DNA of 64,000 nt from contig NC_061781.1 in NCBI RefSeq assembly GCF_022458985.1, positions 21,539,001 to 21,603,000 on the forward strand, in the 5' to 3' direction. Made by a program: the position numbers and the translations under genes. Under the pieces are notes generated by a model. That model did not search any database, was not told the DNA's origin, and saw only the letters and a list, made by a program, of their open reading frames with translations. The stretch is from Mugil cephalus (Eukaryota > Chordata > Actinopteri > Mugiliformes > Mugilidae). Shown here piece after piece: positions 34,077 through 46,900 of the stretch (position 1 is its first letter; each line of letters opens with the position of its first letter).

Positions 34077-36798
34077 ATGATGTTTGCCAGAAGTCCTTCA
34101 GGGAGCAACCCCACCTCCCCAATCCCAGTCCACAGCCCAAGTCCCGATTGCCACTCAGATGGTCTCTCAGCTGCTCTCCTGCCTCAGTCCCCTCCATGCT
34201 GGGTGACACAGGCACAGCGCGACCTTGCCCAGGCAGAGGCAGAGCTGTGCCGGCTACAGGAGCGTCACGCCACCGAGACTGAATCCGTGAAGCGGGGAGT
34301 AGAGCGAGCCATCCTGGGAGCACGCAGAGAAGAAAGGCGCCTGCTGGAGAGGGTGGAGCAGGACCATCGAGACACTCAGCAGCGTCTGGAGCAGGTCCAA
34401 AGAGAGAACATGGCAGCAGCCAGAGTCAGCCAGTCCCTGTTGGACCAAAGGATCCGTAAACTGGCTCAACTTCAGCAAAGGATTCAGAACCTGGGTGGGT
34501 CAGTTCTGAGTGAAAGTGGTCCAAACCAAAACCCACTGCATAAGGAAGTCGTAGAGTTCCTACAACCCTGGGAAGTCTCCGTTTCCCTAAAGAAAGTGAA
34601 CTTCAAACCCAGCTCCCAACCTAATGCTGTCGCCTTTGGAGACATCAGAGTGCAAGAACAAAGTCTCTGCTTGAATGCTGGAGGCTGTGGGCCGAAGGGA
34701 CAGCCGTGTGCACTCCACTCACAGGAGATTCAGTGTGAGGATACAAACCATCAAGGTTCTGGAAGTGAGATGGGACAGGGTTGGACATCACCAACAGGCA
34801 GGGTTCTCAGAAAGATCAGCCTCTCCAACAGGAGTGAGCTAGAATCGGAAGAAGAACAAAGGCTCTCCTCTGCAAAGATATCTCGCTGGCTTCCAAAGTG
34901 TGAACAGTCTGACTGGGAGTCATTCCAGGATGATGAGATGGACTCCTTTCAGCCACAGGGGGAAGACGTATTTCTGGCTGTCCCTACGGTACTTAAAAAC
35001 ATTGACAATGAAGAGAAAGACCTGGTGTACAGTATGAATGGTAATGGAAAACAGTACTCTCCCAGGAATCAGAGGAAATTACTCCCTGCAGCCTCTAATC
35101 GGAAGCCGTCCCCTTCACCTGAACGAAGACGGGAGCATCTTAAGCTCAGTCACTGCTTCAGTTTAGACAGTCAGGATGGAGATAAAGGAAAAGTGAGTCA
35201 AGACTCCAATAGTAGACAGTTTAGGTATGGCAGCGGTGGCTTAACATCCCCCAGAATGAATCCAAGAGACTCGGTGGCCAGTCAAAGTTGCTTAGACCTC
35301 ACCTGCAGGGGCCGACCTCACTCTTGCCTCAGTCAGTCCTCTGATGAACACTCTCTAGGGACGCTTGGCGACTCTGGTCGAGCACCGTCCCCAACAGACA
35401 GCCTCGACTCCAGCTACACTTTCATTGTTAGCCCGTCTCATGACCAGAAGGTGACCAAAAGCCCTTTGAACAGCTGCCGCTTATCAAAGTCTGCAGTAGA
35501 CTTGACACCCAAGACACGTCCATTGATCAGCGGAGTGTGGAGGGTTAAGCGTAGCGACTTAAATTCCACGTCGAGCTCCACCCCAGCTTCACCAGTTCTC
35601 AGTAGGGGACCTAGAGTCTCTGATATGGGGCAGACCCTCTTGTACCCTGCCTATAGAAGTCACCAACCACAGAAGAAAGTCGCAGAGGCTGGATCAAAAC
35701 AACCCCTTGTGGCTAGGTCCTTATCCATGTCTGTCATAGGTTGCTCCTCTCAAGAGGCAAAGAGAGGCAGAGGAGAGCCAGCACTGTTGGAGTTAGAGGA
35801 GGAGGGTGATCCGTCCTTCAGAGTATTAAACCCCGGAGGCATTCATCCCATTGTTCAGTTTGGGAAGCAAGGTTCCGGTCGGGCTGATCTTACCCTGCCA
35901 AGTGGTATCCATGCCACACCACAGGGACAGCTGTTTATAGTGGACTGTGGCAATGCACGCGTTCAGGTAGGTGTTATGTTAAATGTCTTTAACATGTACA
36001 GTATGAGTAAAATACAAAAAATAAGTTGTCAATTAAGTTTGAATTTTGAAACAGGTGACTGACCCTCGGGGAAATGTCCTCCAACAAGTGACCTCCTCAT
36101 CTGCTGACGGCTCTGCGAGACGATGTCGGAACTACTTTGACATTGCTGTCAATGCTAAGGGTCTGATTGCCCTAAGCTGTGCTGCAGAAAGAGCCCTGCT
36201 CGTGTTCAGCCGGCATGGCCGCCTGCTCCAGACCTACGGAGGATCAGGCTTGAGCTCTGCAAAAGATGAATTAGAAGCTCCCCGGGGCGTGACTGTGACC
36301 AGGCTGGATGAGTTCTTGGTAGCAGATATCCGGAAAGGTACCCTTATTGCTCTAAAGCTTGACCCTAAGACAGGCTCCCGTCTTGAACGCACAGTGGTGA
36401 CCGGATTCCACCGGCCCTATTTAGTGGCGGCTTGTTTGAGCTCAGGCATGATAGCTGTGTCTGAAAGGGGCAATGAAACAGGCCGTGTGCCTTGCATTAA
36501 AGTGCTGGAGCCAGGCTGGAACACAGTGAGGGTTCTGGGCGTATGTGCGGGTATGGGACCGGTCCTGGCTTGTCCGTGGGGAATATGCATAGATAAAGAT
36601 GGTAATGTACTGGTAGCAGACTGGGGCGAGCAGCACAGGGTCCTGTTATACACAGCACATGGAGTGGGTTGGCCTATAATAAATGAGGGTTTGAGTAGTC
36701 CACGTGGCTTGACCCTCCTACCTGGGGGCCAACTGGCTGTGTCAGACAGCATGCATCATTGCATTAAGATATACCAGTACAAAGCGCCCCAGGACTAG
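34077..36798 (+). CDS. Coiled-coil NHL-repeat protein, TRIM32-like but without visible RING/B-box
   Basis: Two coding exons, 34077-35966 and 36055-36798, are joined across an 88-bp intron (CAG|GTAGGT ... ACAG|GTGACT, phase 0), giving 877 residues. The start is the first ATG after an in-frame stop in the inferred spliced leader; a second ATG follows at once. Residues ~1-40 are Ser/Pro-rich. About 43-140 is an Arg/Glu/Gln-rich coiled coil. About 140-575 is polar and probably disordered. From ~575 there are six NHL blades: GQLFIVDCGNARVQV, ALLVFSRHGRLLQTYGG, EAPRGVTVTRLDEFLVADI, RPYLVAACLSSGMIAVS, CPWGICIDKDGNVLVADWGE and SPRGLTLLPGGQLAVSDS. The C-terminus (HHCIKIYQY) resembles TRIM32 as I recall it. 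Family knowledge: NHL propellers bind protein or RNA partners; without a RING, intrinsic E3 activity is not expected. The orthologue is uncertain, so no symbol is given. Confidence 0.85.
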
Positions 36799-37083
36799 AA
36801 AGAGTGGTGTGACATTTAAAGAGGTACAATGCTTATAAACAACCAACCTGAGCATGACTGTGCAGGTCATTTCCACATATTCTGGCATTGTCCTGTTATC
36901 TCTATTTACTGGATGGACGTTATGCCAACAATCAGATCCATCATTAGAACATAGATTCATTTTACTTTCAATGTTATATATTTAGGAAATTTACCAGGGG
37001 GCTAAAGAAAGGGGAGAGATACTTATTGCAGATATTACTGACTGGTGGTAAAAAAAGCTATGACTAAAAAATGTCTGAATAAA
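36799..37083 (+). other. Probable 3' UTR of the NHL gene
   Basis: Follows the TAG at 36796-36798. A canonical AATAAA lies at 37078-37083. No other feature was seen. Confidence 0.5.
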
Positions 37084-37254
37084 GAACCTCCAACAATCAT
37101 CAAATGGCAAAAGGAATAATTCAGGAAATTCATGGTATGGAACAAATGACATTTTCTCTAATATATGCAACCGAAAAATGAGAAGAAAATTGGAAAAACT
37201 GGATGTCACACTACAACCTGAAGTAATGTTGATGTTTTGACTTTATTTTAATTA

Positions 37255-37743
37255 ACATTCTCGGACCCTGCATCCTCATATGGGGACGTTAAGTATTAGG
37301 TTTTATTGCAGCTCATTCTGCGTCATTTAGACCCATTGTCCTCATTAGTGGACAATTTAGACTGCCATCTAGTGGTAGCAAAGGTTAAAACGTATTTATT
37401 TATGCTAATGTTTCTAGTTTGATATGACGTTTGACAAATTAGCAATTTATGCTAATTAGTAAGTACTTGTTTGAGGACGTTGGGACTTCATTGTTTGCAA
37501 TTCTGTCTTTGTTCAGCCATGTTCAGGTATTAAAATGAACAGTTTTATATTTTCTTCTTTATAATATAAATAATGAAATAATCCCAGTGTCCACATATGA
37601 GGACATTGTTTTTTTCAAAAACTACTACTTCCTGTTCAAAGATGATCCTTGTTTTTATACCTTTTAGGTCCTACTAATCCCAAATACCACGGACAAATTA
37701 AAAAAAAAAACATACCAAATAAAGCTCGGGTCATAGGAGGTTA
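37255..37743 (+). repeat. Dispersed repeat family B, copy 2
   Basis: Same-orientation match to 12010-12212 with extra sequence at the front (GACCCTGCATCCTCATATGG) and a longer middle. Both copies end in AGGAGGTTAAA preceded by AAATAAA(A)GCTC. Confidence 0.75.
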
Positions 37744-40700
37744 AAAATTATGTTTACAATGATTATTTATTTACTGGTAAACTTCCTGATTGTTATGATG
37801 ACCTGACTGTTTTCAAATTGCTCCTTTTTGTTGTTTTTAGTTGTAATAATACAAACATTTAGTTTAAAAAAAAAAAAAAAAAAAGATGTACAATGCTTAA
37901 AGAAAACCAGGCAAAGAGTTCTTCTGAAATCTCAATTTATAGCTGAATTGCACGTACAATTCTGTAAATGTCATCTGGCCCAGCTATACTTTAAGAGTTT
38001 GTCTAGATTAACAAGCTTTTCATTCATCCTCAAAAGGCCAGTGCTATGATTCGCAGCTCATTGCATCATATTAGTCTGATTTTGTTTAGCTGCTCTTAAG
38101 TGTTTGGGTTCAACTAAAATTGCTGTTTGTTTGATGACAGCAGTTTGTAGATTAGAGTTCAATAACTCACACAAGAAACTTTCAAGTGAAGGGTCTTGAA
38201 TCACTTTCCTTTCCAGTGTGGCATTGATGATGTGTTCAGAGAGGAAGGTTTTTGATGTTTCGTCACAACTGGAGTCAATAATTAATTCCTACAAATTCTA
38301 CAATTTTTTCATGCTGTTGGTGATCTTGACTGATGAGTGAGACTTTTTTTTTTTTTTTTTTTTACAGTCCTCCCACTCTCCTCTTCCTGAAATGTAAATT
38401 CTGTAGATGCGCCAATGCCACGATTTACATGTGGGTGAATAATCAGCGGTGGTAGAAAACTGCCGTCCACATTTTCTTTTGTGAGACGTGTCTGTTTATA
38501 GCACACGTTTCATTCAGGCAGCCGTCTCTTATTTGGGAACATGCAGAGGTGTGAAGTCATTCAGAATATTTACACAAGGCAGAGTGCTGAGTGTTTAATT
38601 CATTGGGATTTGTGGGGTGAAATTTGTACCTTATACTTTACCACAATTTATCTTCTTGTTTTTCTTGGATTTCATTCAAAATGGCCCGAAGCGTTCATGC
38701 GCTCATCATAAGCCATGACAAATATCTTGTCGTGGCTATATAAGACAATATCTTGGAAGGCATCCAGCTGTGGGTGTGAGCCATTATTCTAAAAGTTGGC
38801 ATCATTAATTTTGTTTTAATGACTATACATGTTTATTCCTGAAATGTCTTGCATGCTAACAGTAATAATAAAAAATGCATCTGCATATCTTGTCAGTTGT
38901 GATCCTTTTCCCTCTCAAAATAATCTAGTACATCCTGATATTATCGAGTCTTATTATCTGGAGTGTCGGTAAAATTATAAGCCTTACATGAAATACAATG
39001 GTGGAGTCAAAACTAGTTAAACAATTCACATTTTCTATTGTAGGAATTTGCCATGACAAATTATATTTCAGGCTCCTTTTAGAGAAGGTAAAAATTATAC
39101 AGTCTCCGTTCATGAATAATCGCATCAACAGATTAAGCTACAAATGAAATCTAATTACTTTCAAGAGTTGCACCATAGCAATTTAAATTGTTATGCTCAT
39201 GAGAATTAATAACTCGCACGCAGAAAGATCTCGCTCTGGGGCCGACGCCCACTTACTCATATCTGTTGCAAAGTACAAAGGATAATAAGGGCTTTGTTTG
39301 CACTCTTAAGCCTATGTCTTGCACATCTGAGAAACTAACGGCAACCTCTCCACGGATGAAACACCCCGCCCCTTCCAGCTGTCAGTCGGCGCTCTCCTCT
39401 AGACGTTGGCTTCGTAGCTTTAAAATGTGTCATGATTGCTCAGCACAGCACGACATTCACTCCCGCTGCAATACATCATGTACTCCCTGCGTGACATTCA
39501 GTGGTTTTGTGCGGTCATGGTGTCCAGTTGTACCCGAAAATGTCTCAGTGATGTCACCCTTACACTCGAAGATTAATAACATGAGCCATTTTTATCCTGA
39601 CACTTCTCTCATAGCAAAAGTGAATGAAACGTCCGATTACAGCTGATTTGTACTTTTTCCCAGTATATTGCTTTCCACTATTTCTTGATCTATTTGAATG
39701 GTATAGATATCAATGCCAAAACAAGGTGCCACCCCTCCTCTAAATCAAACCTTTACTTTTATTCTTATTGTTACTTTTAAGGACAAGGTAAAGTTGGCTC
39801 AGCAGGATATGTGCTGAATGCTAAATGATGTTTGCACCTATGACTCGGCCCATCAGCCTGTTCACCCTCAGGCACCCACTCTGTAGTCCTGACCTTGTGC
39901 GCATTTAAACTCAAAATCCTCCTCTTTTCAATGCAAAGGACAGATGTGGTGCCTGACCTGGCTTTATTTGAACACCATGGCCCACTGAGTAGTAAATAAC
40001 AGTAGCTCCCTTGGAACGATAAAAGTTTTTCTTGTATTTCAGGTGTTATCTTGGTCCCTTTTTAAGGTCATGATAGCAGTATTAATATTAATTATCCTTT
40101 AAACATAATAACTGACGTCCTCTAGCGGGGGGCATGTTTTAAATGGGGGTATCCAACAGATAATTCCTGGATATGCTCCAAATCCTAACATCTATCCCTG
40201 GCTTTGAGCATTTTCTGCGCAGCAGCTAAGCTAGCTAGTGGCTCTGTCTATTTACTGGAATTACCCGCTCTGTTTGGTGGACAGGGAATCCATATTTTGA
40301 TGTAGCCCCCTAGTAAGCCAGCAAGCTAATGTTTGTGATTAAGTAAACACAGTATCATGTTAATGAGAAATGCTGCAGAGCTGACATTTACTAACATTAT
40401 GAAACTGTGTCAGAACATTTTGAAATAAATACACACATTGCATTTCATGCTAATTTAATCTTGCTGCGAGCACCGTGTAAATCTCACCTGAGCCAGTTTT
40501 CTGCAGGTGGACTGAATACCCCTCACTCTAAGGCTATGCACGCTGTTCAAGCAGTGCAGTATGTTCCTGCCACTGCCACTAGATGCTACTAAAGAGACAC
40601 ATTTTACTAAGCGAACCTTTAAAGTCGGTTGTAATTTCCTCTTTTCTCTCTGCATGCTGCAGCTCCTTCTCCTGCAGAATAAGTCTTCCTGTTTCCCCTT

Positions 40701-41944
40701 TCTGCAGCTCCACCTGTTTCCCATCAGCTGTTTCCTCGCTGATGAACTATCCTGTTTCTCCATTGTTCTCCAGTCAGAGACTCTTCTCGTTTCCTAACCA
40801 GTAGGGCATCCTGTCATCCAACAGTTTCTCTCTTAGCTCACCCCTAACTGTAACACCACTTGAAGACAGTTGCAGCAACCGGAGAAAACACATAAAAAAA
40901 AAAAAGATACCAAGAAAAACTGTTAAAGTTAAACATTTATATATTTTTAAATGAGATTCACATAACTTGTGTTCATTGCATTCATTACTGCAGTTTCTTC
41001 AATTTACACTTGAGCTGTGGAGGAATTATGGAAATTGTCGGGCTCCTACGCACAAGACACCAACACAAAATTACTAGATACTGCATTGCTGCCAAGCAAA
41101 TACTGTATTACCTAACTGGCAATTTCTTTTGTTCTTTCTTTGTGTTTTTGTTTTTTTACCATCAACTTAACCCTCGCTGATGGATTGTTTTACCTATTCA
41201 TTAAATCGATGCGATCACTGAAGATGCCGATGAGTTTCACCTGCTTTTTTTTACCAACGAGTGCATTTGATCCTTTCCACAAATGTCACACGAACACATT
41301 TTCAAAACGAGTTGCTTGTTTACTTACCACACATTACAGCTGTTGAAAGCCAGCGCTGACCTTTCATTCGCATCCTCAGAAGAGCCGTAACACAGCTGTC
41401 AGCACAACTTGGAGTAGTGTGACTTGCCTACAAACAAACACACAGCATCTAAACACATATCTCATCAGTCACCTTGGTGACGGCGCCGACTTTGGCTCTA
41501 AAATAAACTCCGAGCCTGTGCACTTATCACTGTGTGATTTCAAAGAATATTGTTTTCTGCAGCTGGCATTTTCCACCCCTGAGAGGCTTTTTCCAAGCGC
41601 TCTGCAAAGTGGAAAAAAAAAAAAAAAAAATCTGAAGTGGGGAAACGTTTCTATTTTGGAAAACACTATTGTGTCTTTTTCAGTTTTCTCACATGGAGAG
41701 TTGTGCGTTCAGGATTAGAATTTTCAGGGACAGTTGAGTTCTATGTTCTTTGGTTGATTGCACTTTTTTATATATATGTATTTTTTATTGTCCCCCACAA
41801 AATTACGAAAAAAAAAAAAAAATCTAAATGTATCTTGAATCTTAAATAAACGGTAAATCTTTCTAAATACACATGAACACAAATGCAACATATTTTTAGA
41901 TATATCTGTTTAGATGAATGGAAACAGAAGATGTTGTTATTCAT
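37744..41944. other. Convergent intergenic region
   Basis: About 4.2 kb between two genes pointing at each other. It is AT-rich with poly-A and poly-T runs (37866-37884, 38344-38363, 41612-41629) and no recognisable exon, RNA gene or repeat family. A 126-codon frame at 39266-39646 is Cys/Ser-rich, has no recognisable motif, and was not called. Confidence 0.6.
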
Positions 41945-42441
41945 TCAGTGGTACAGGAGCTGTCTCAACAGCACACCGCTTCACACAGAGCGCCACACTA
42001 GCCCAGGCCTGTCAATCTAAGCCTCCTGCTTCTGTCAGGTTCCCCGCAATTGGTCGAGAGCCTCTTCAGTCCCCAGGTGAAATATTAGCACGAGAGAAGC
42101 TACCAGTGCAGCTCACTCCCATCAGCCAACTACTGAGGCCAAAATGACTGGTGACCCTCCTATATTTAACTACATATAACGTTTAATCCTAAAACTGTCA
42201 ATAATTTAGCTATGGTTAAATAATTTAGCTATGTTATGTAGGTATGTTTATGTTTCCACCAGTTGCACGGCCACCCTACTGTTGCACATGTTTGAAATAA
42301 AATAATGAATATTTGATTGATTTATAAACAGCACTAGGCTGAGTTTAATATAGAGCACATACAGGTTAACTAGGGGGTCCCTGCTTAATCTCTCCAACAG
42401 TTTGGGATCCTCGGCCTGAGAAACGTTGAAGACCGCTGGTC
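41945..42441 (-). repeat. Dispersed repeat family D, long copy 2 (inverted)
   Basis: Reverse-orientation match to 18548-19085 with the same ordered landmarks. Its far end (TTCTCAGGCCGAGGATCCC, GAGATTAAGCAGGGACCCCC on the minus strand) also matches the partial copy at 16203. Confidence 0.85.
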
Positions 42442-42718
42442 TAAACTAAAAATGCAGCTACAAACTACCATTTGCCAAGTTCAAGGACAGAACACAGTGA
42501 ATGAAACAGAAAGAGGCTAAAATAACCCTCTGAACACACTGAATTACAGTGTAAGTGGTGCAAGAGCATGCTGAAAGGAGGCTTGGGCTTCTTGCACTGA
42601 AATGCAAAATGTCATCACACAGGTGGCAAAGAAGCCGAGGTCATGTCAAATATAAAACTGACTGTTGAAGCTGCCGTGCAGCATTGATCAGTATTTTAGT
42701 TTCCCGACATGTTGAAGC

Positions 42719-43695
42719 TTTTATTCGTCTAGGCAAATGTTTGACAAATTTTATAGTGACCTCAAAACTTTTGGAAATGCGTTTCCTATAAATTTAAGAA
42801 ACAACAAAGCAATAAAAATGAAGGACGTACCACCACTAGATCTATCTGCAGAGTTCTGTCCCTAAACTTTGGGGATTATATTCCCAGGTGGCCAACATCA
42901 ACCTGCTTCCATGCTTTGATCTCTGCATGATGCAGCCACATCAGAAGCTACCCGTGACATTTAGTTTTAAAGTGCATGAAAAGTAAGTACAGAACACACT
43001 TGGGCGCATTATCAAATAACCACGCAGAGCAGAGGTAGACAATATCATAGCACCGATTGCCATTTTAATCAATGAATGTAATTAAATATTAATACAATGA
43101 AAAATGATCAAAAACTAGACATTTCTTTAGGCCAATCCTCCCATATACGCCCTCAGTTTATATGGTCCAATTTTCATTTTCCTTCCTGCTTGCTCATAGA
43201 CACACTGTGAGCGAGCCAAGTTGACTCAGTAAACTTGGCTGTGTTTTATAGTTTGCACTGCATCATAAACCTGCACAGGGTCAAGCTTCAGTAGGCTAAC
43301 ATTTCTGCAGACTATTTTGGTTGTTAGCTATGGACCAGCTACAGGGATGGAGGCGGGTATATAATAAATATCAAAGGCTTCAACAAAGATCAAGGCCACA
43401 AGCTTAAAAGAGTGTTTACACCCCGAAAGGGATTTTTTACAGCGAAACAAAATGCCTTTTCGTCACTGATGCTTATCAAGGATCAAGTTAAAAATGAACA
43501 CAATTAAACGTTACGCCTTAAATAAATCAGCAGGATCGTGCCTGTGAGAGCTCTGCTCAGCACACGCAACTGAAACCATGAGCTCTAAAGTCATTCACTC
43601 TGTTCTTCCTCTGGGTTTCTGACGAGGATGAAGAACTTGAACGTCATCTGAGTAAACGTCCTCTTCCTCTTCGAACCAGAAACGTCCAACTCCAC
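42719..43695 (-). other. Inferred terminal 3' UTR exon of the ankrd50-like gene
   Basis: On the minus strand a GTAAGT donor (exon end 43934) lies 11 nt past the stop codon. A matching acceptor (TTGTTTTAG) opens an exon at 43695, after a 238-bp intron. A minus-strand AATAAA is at about 42724-42719. The exon's first ~100 bases hold an acidic frame (RFWFEEEEDVYSDD...) that the main protein does not read. Exon use is inferred from splice signals only. Confidence 0.4.
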
Positions 43696-43944
43696 CTAAA
43701 ACAAAGAAGGTGTCATTGAAATTTATGTCAAAGCTTTGAATGCATGTCACTGAAGACTACTTTTGTTTTGACTCCTACCAATAAAAAAAAATCTGGGCTC
43801 CAACCAGTTTAGTGAATTTATCAAATATTCTGTCAAGTATTTTTCTACAATAATAAATACATTTAAATATGTTAATTTAAAATTATAAAACAAACATGAA
43901 CATGTGATGCAATAGTTAATGTGGGTCACTTACTAGAGTACCAG

Positions 43945-46900
43945 TCACAGGGGTGTCTCTCGCTTGTATAAGGCTGCACTGGTGGGTCCCTCAAACTGCA
44001 GTTTGATGGCCTGTTTGAGATGAAGCTGTGGGTCTGTGGTGGTCATAGTGGCCATAACATCCTCCGGCAAGGCACTACAAGCTGGGGAAAAACTGTAGCA
44101 AACAGGTGACAAAATGTTCTTCTGGGGTACAGAATCCCAGTCCTCTCCTTGAAGTGGGCTCTGTAATCTATAAGGATAGCCCAGAGGAGGGTTCTCCCTG
44201 TTTTTAGCACCCAGGGGACTGTCTTGACCTGGTGTTATTCCAAGTGAAGCCATGACTGAGTGCCATTTGCCACCAGTGTAAGGGGTCTTGTCGGCTTTTA
44301 TCAAGTTTGAATTTTGCTTGTTCATTTTGTCATTATATTCAAGTCCGGGCGACAAGCCTTTCTGGGACAGGTCGCAGTTGTGCACCATGGCCGTGACTGC
44401 GCAAACGGTAGCCAGAGGGCTGCCGTTGGGGTGCCTCTGGCAACTTCCGTGCAGGCTGCCCATGCCTGAGCTCCCCGGTGGAGGAAGGGTGGAGGGGCGG
44501 CTACGACTGCGAGGCAGAGAGTGCTGTTGGATCTGCTGAATAAAGCTGAGGCTGTCAGCTGGAACTGTCTGCACTGTGGCAAGTGAGTGGCAGGTAGAGG
44601 AGGTCTGGGAGCTCTGCATGGAGTGGAATCGTTCTGCAGTGGAGCCCGGAGACGAAACCGAAGAGGAGGAGGTAGCAGCTGTTAATTCATCTCCATTACA
44701 GTCTGAAATCACTGAGGACAGACTCTTGTTGGGTTTCGCAGGTGATGTGGTACTAGACTTGGGCAACATCCCTAAGTAAGGCTTGGCCCCATAGCTCTCC
44801 AAGAGTCTGATTATGTTAAAGTGTCCGTGCTTCCCAGCCACTTTCACTGGACTACGGCCATATTTATCCATGTGATTTGGATTTGCCCCCCTTTCCAGAA
44901 GCATTGCCACAATGTTAGAATGTCCCTCCTGGGCAGCAATGCTCAGAGCCGTTGCCCCCTGGTGGCAAGCTAGATTTATATTGACACCACTGGCCTCAAG
45001 GAGACGATGTCCTACTTTAGCATGTCCTGTCCAAGCTACTGAATGCAGCGGTGGTCTACCCTCTGTATCTTGTGCATTGGGGTTTGCCCCATGTTTTAAC
45101 AGTAGGTTTACAATCTCCACACATCCCTGCCAGGAGGCCACGTGAAGTGCTGTGCGGCCCTCAGAGTCTCGAGACTCCAGGGGCACGCCCCCTTTCTCTG
45201 TGAGGAGAGTAGCCATGTCAAGGCGACCTTCCAGCACCAGGAGGTATAGCAGAGGACGTCCCTCTGCATCTCGGACGTCGGTATCAGCCCCTCGCTTCAT
45301 AAGCAGCTCGGCAACATCTGCATGGCCCTCAAGGAGAGCAGCACCTAATGCAGAATGCCCATCGTATGCCCTGTGGTCGATAGGAGAACGCCTGTCTAAC
45401 AATAGTTTGACAGTGCTCCAATGACCTTCTTGGGCAGCCAGTATAAGAGGGGTGCGTCCTTCAATGTCCATCTCTCCTACACGTGCCATGCTTCCTCGTT
45501 CTGTCAAAGCAGCACAAACAGCACGGTGGCCTTCACAAGCAGCGGAGTGCAGTGGAGTCCAGCCAAGGTCGTCCTTATGATTCTCATCCAGGCCTCGATC
45601 CAGCAAGGCACGGACAACCTCCACGCTGCCTCTAGCCGCTGCTAGGCAGAGCGCCGTCCTCCCTTCACAGTCAATGGCGTCCACAGCTGCGCCCCAGAAA
45701 AGCAGTCGCGACACTGTCGTCATGTGGCCCATTGCAGCCGATGCCAGCAGTGGAGTAACAGCGGCTGCAGCAGTGACACTGCCATCGGGGCCAGCGGTTT
45801 CATCAACATCAGCACCAGCTTCTAACAAAAGCTCTACTACCTCTTCGTGGCCTTCATAGGCTGCGAGGAGCAGCGGTGTCATTCCATCGTGATCTCTGTG
45901 CCCTGGATCTGCTCCATGTTCTAGTAACTGACTTGCCACCTCTCCAAAACCTTTAATGCCTGCAGCTGTAGGGACGCAGAGGGCGGCGACCGACAGAGCG
46001 GTGCGTCCATCTCCATCAGCTAAATCAACTTTTGCATTATGGTCCAGCAATATCTCCACAGATTCATGGTGTCCCATATAGGCAGCAGCAATAAGAGGTG
46101 TGCGGCCCTTGCTGTCGGCTTTGTCAACTTGCGCCTGGTACTCCAGTAGTGTGAGGACAATTTCATCATGACCCCCCCATGCAGCAGCTCTGAGAGCGGT
46201 CCGGCCCTCGCTGTCACATCCATCTACATCCGCTCCAGCGTCCAATAGTAGCCGGACGGCCTCGCTGTGTCCTCCCCAAGCAGCAGAGCGCAGAGCGGTC
46301 CAGCCTTCATTGTCAACGTGCTCCATCATCTGCCATGCAGTTTCTTTGTCCTGGCTGCTGGACCACTCCAGGAGCAGAGACAATACTTTGACGTGACCCT
46401 GCTTGGAAGCCAGAGTCAGCGGTGTTTGACCCTGGTGATCACTTATTAATGGATCGGATCCACGTGACAGGAGAAATTTCACTACATTTGCAGAGCCCTC
46501 GTGGGCTGCTCTAGCAAGCAAAGTCTGTCCATCTGCAGCGCCACGCTGATTCACAGAAGCCCCACTGTCCAGGAGCTTCTTCACTGACAGCTCCCTTTCA
46601 AGTGCATGTTGTAAATCTGTTCTTTGTTCACCTATGCAATGCAACCTAACACTTGGGTCCGCGTCTGGAAAACATTCTGGAGAGACGAGTCCACTTCTCA
46701 TTAACAGCTGAGGGACATCCTGACTGACCCAAACGGGAAGCTGAGCTAAGGATGTTGAGAGGGCTCTACTGCAGCTGGGAGTAAGAGCGGGCACGTCTGC
46801 TAACAACATCCACATTGCCAGTAATGAGGGTTTATCTTTATGATGACCTGAGCAAACTAAGTGTGTGGCCAGCTGGCAAGTGTCCTCGACATCCAGATGG

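Noticed and set aside
34077..36798. Identity as TRIM3, expected near FHIP1B/CNGA4 in human synteny
   Set aside because: No RING, B-box or filamin domain, and the NHL C-terminus resembles TRIM32 more than TRIM2/3 as I recall them.
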